NCBI GenBank assembly: GCA_022575985.1
Contig: JAKSXM010000007.1
Span: 34,040,501-34,104,500 of the forward strand
Direction: 5' to 3'
From: Anagrus nilaparvatae
Taxonomy: Eukaryota; Arthropoda; Insecta; Hymenoptera; Mymaridae
DNA length: 64,000 nt
This document shows, in pieces, positions 62,262 to 64,000 of this stretch; within the stretch, counting starts at the first letter, position 1; each line of letters opens with the position of its first letter. A program made the position numbers and the translations under genes. The notes below the pieces were generated by a model that searched no databases, was not told the DNA's origin, and saw only the letters and a list, made by a program, of their open reading frames with translations.

Positions 62262-63730
62262 CTAAACCGGTCTCAAGCCCGGAGCCTCATAAGGCTGAGG
62301 AAGAAGGAGGGTGGTTCAGGCCGCCTTTTTTCAAGGTTGAACTAGAATCTAGGATGTAGGATATAGCTCTCTGGAACAACTGAGGCTGCCCTATAAATCG
62401 GGTCTCATGCCTTGCATTTCTCTAGGGACATGCCCTATGCTGTACCCCATGCGTCCATGTTAAGAATTCCGCAGACTGCTCATGGTTACGCTATAAGCGG
62501 TTCTGGAATAACTGAGGCTGCCCTATAAACCGGGTTTTATGCCTTGTCTTTCCCTCGAGCATTCTTGACAAGCATGCAGCCACAGACTGCTATCCTAAAC
62601 TATCCTTGAGGAAGAGGCACATTAAAGGGACTCCAAGGTTTTCTCCAATCTAAGTGCGATTTAAGCCACATACAGGGTTGCCTTAGACCTAACGTATTCC
62701 ACCTCGAGCACAGCGACGTAGCCGATTAAAGGTAGTCGCGAGTCCCGCTAAATCATGACTGCAGGTTGTTTTTTTCTGGTTTAGTAATGTGTGAAGGTGC
62801 GGCCAAAATATTCCGCAACACTAGACAAGCTCTCTGAGAACATCTAGGCCGCCCTTATAAACAGGGAGAGCCCACAGAGGTGCCTTCGCTTCTTAATTAG
62901 GTACTTGTACCATCGTGCACTCAAATAAGTGCCGCAGAAAGCCGTCATGTGTTCCCGAGGATTCTGGCTGGGGGCATTATTCTGGAATGAACTTATGGGG
63001 GGTCTTTGGATCATTCAGACGTGACTTCCAGATTAGTTCTCCCCCTGTCTCACGACGGGCTAGAATATCGCGAGATGGTAAGCAACCATAGTGGTAAAAA
63101 TCCACTAAATTGTCACCCGGCCCACACGACGGGTCAAGAATGACCGTGTGATGCTAGACAGACATGGAGCGAAGTTGAATATCCTCCCATCTGCAGGACT
63201 GACATTGATCAACCCCCCGGGACCGGTACCCAGGGTGTTGATCGCTGAAAGACCGAACACCAATCCCACTAATTACAACTTTTTTCTTTTACATTCTACT
63301 TACAGGTACACCAACAATAGTTCTTTTTACAGGCTAAGAAACCAAGCGGCGTGATGCTGCCGATCATTGTGGCTCGCGGTGGTCGGTCCTCCGGATTGGG
63401 ATGGCAACCTCCGTAGAGGGCACAGGTCAAAAACTGGGAACTGCACCTCCAGGCCGCCGGATAGTACAGGAGCCCGGAGCTGTCTAGCTAACTGGTCTGG
63501 CTGCTCTATCAGCCGGCGAATAATCTCGTTTTCCGTAGTAGTGCCGGGTAGCGCCCGGGAAGGGCCCTGCTGCCGGGAGCGGGGGGCTTTCCACAAGGCC
63601 ACTACGCTAGGGGACACCCGGTTTGGGGGGCCGACCATTGCGAGACCACCGCGTTGAATGGCTGCATCATGTACCGCATTCAATCACACAAGACAGAACA
63701 GGTTAGAAGGAAGTAATTTTTCAAAAATAA
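62262..63730 (+). mobile_element. R1-clade LINE, copy 4: 5' UTR
   Basis: A sharply more GC-rich stretch of about 1.47 kb starts directly after (AAT)n at TCCGCTAAACCGGTCTC and leads into ORF1 at 63731. It contains three related sub-blocks (AGCTCTCTGGAACAACTGAG at about 62365, GGTTCTGGAATAACTGAGGC at about 62500, AGCTCTCTGAGAACATCTAG at about 62829), each followed by GCC.CCTATAAA.CGGG. The 63380-63650 frames in both strands are likely shadows of GC-rich UTR. Confidence 0.7.
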
Positions 63731-64000
63731 ATGATGAAGCAACATAATAATGATGAGGTTCAAAGCGTGCAGGAACCGCAAATGAACAACAACCAACAGG
63801 GCCCCCAAGCCCAAACAAACTCAAACGCAGCTGGCCAAGTAGAACAGGTGACGCTGGATAAACTTAAAGTGACGCCTAAATGGAGCACTCGATTGTCTAG
63901 GCTCATGGAAAATGATGGTATGCAGGATATTCTTGCAAAATACAGTGATGTCCAACAAGCCTTCAAAGAAACCCAGGCGGCTAAAGGTCTGGACACTGTT
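63731..64000 (+). CDS. R1-clade ORF1 (Gag-like), N-terminal part, runs off the window
   Basis: The frame opens with ATGATGAAGCAACATAATAA at 63731 and stays open to 64000 (90 codons). It encodes a Gln/Asn-rich N-terminus (QMNNNQQGPQAQTNSNAAG), then DKLKVTPKWSTRLSRLMEND and further helix-like sequence. The position after a GC-rich 5' UTR and the base composition match an R1-clade Gag, but the diagnostic knuckles lie outside the window. It appears intact so far, unlike the other R1 copies. Confidence 0.6.
   Translation, partial: MMKQHNNDEVQSVQEPQMNNNQQGPQAQTNSNAAGQVEQVTLDKLKVTPKWSTRLSRLMENDGMQDILAKYSDVQQAFKETQAAKGLDTV

Noticed and set aside
62047..62359. Lys-rich frames over the A tail
   Set aside because: They translate the poly-A tail of R1 copy 3.
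63327..63683. Frames on both strands of the GC-rich 5' UTR
   Set aside because: GC-rich sequence lowers stop frequency on both strands. They lie upstream of ORF1 in an R1-clade leader.
1..64000. CRISPR arrays or bacterial operons
   Set aside because: Spliced cytochrome c1 and eukaryotic retroelements show nuclear animal DNA. The tandem arrays lack repeat-unique-spacer structure.

Overview
The window is AT-rich nuclear DNA from an animal, most likely an insect. Only one conserved host gene is recognisable: the 3' half of nuclear cytochrome c1 (Cyt-c1) on the minus strand, with exons at 48970-49083, 34353-34487 and 34183-34296. Its conserved exons are separated by a 14.5-kb intron filled with repeats, and its upstream exons are not in the window. 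The species cannot be fixed from this. R1-clade LINEs, a Penelope element, a BEL/Pao element, hAT-like transposons and a Helitron fragment fit an arthropod.

Nearly everything else is mobile DNA, much of it nested. (1) 183-11692: a degenerate R1-clade LINE on the minus strand, cut by a 1.46-kb foldback element in ORF1 and by a 6.05-kb BEL/Pao-type LTR element in the reverse transcriptase (RT). The LTR element itself carries a 0.9-kb inverted-repeat MITE and a 732-bp MITE with TTAA target duplications inside its gag. (2) 12-18.7 kb: an almost identical tandem exon duplication, a gutted LTR element with a 5-bp target duplication, diverged ~150-bp tandem repeats and a palindrome. (3) 18746-24458: a nearly complete hAT-like DNA transposon with ~615-bp terminal inverted repeats, an 8-bp target duplication and a four-exon transposase carrying one frameshift. 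(4) 25.5-33.3 kb: three large foldback or palindromic elements and a smaller one, partly related to each other. (5) 34-49 kb: the Cyt-c1 intron, with two dead CR1/Jockey-group LINEs that both lack the RT catalytic aspartates, a tRNA-like SINE head, MITEs and tandem repeats. (6) 49.8-57.5 kb: a hAT-like MITE built from dozens of CCGTATATACGG-type palindromes, an inverted-repeat element carrying six ~178-bp satellite units, an intact-looking 936-codon Penelope-like element, and two 25-bp minisatellite arrays beside a C-run array. (7) 57.7-64 kb: two more R1-clade fragments, a Helitron helicase relic, two small MITEs, and the 5' end of a fresh R1-clade LINE whose ORF1 runs off the window.

The clearest biology is the insertion history. 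Target duplications, two empty sites and frame continuity across several insertions let the order of events be read directly. The most unusual structures are the short-palindrome MITE at 49838-50858 and the satellite-carrying element at 50921-52487.
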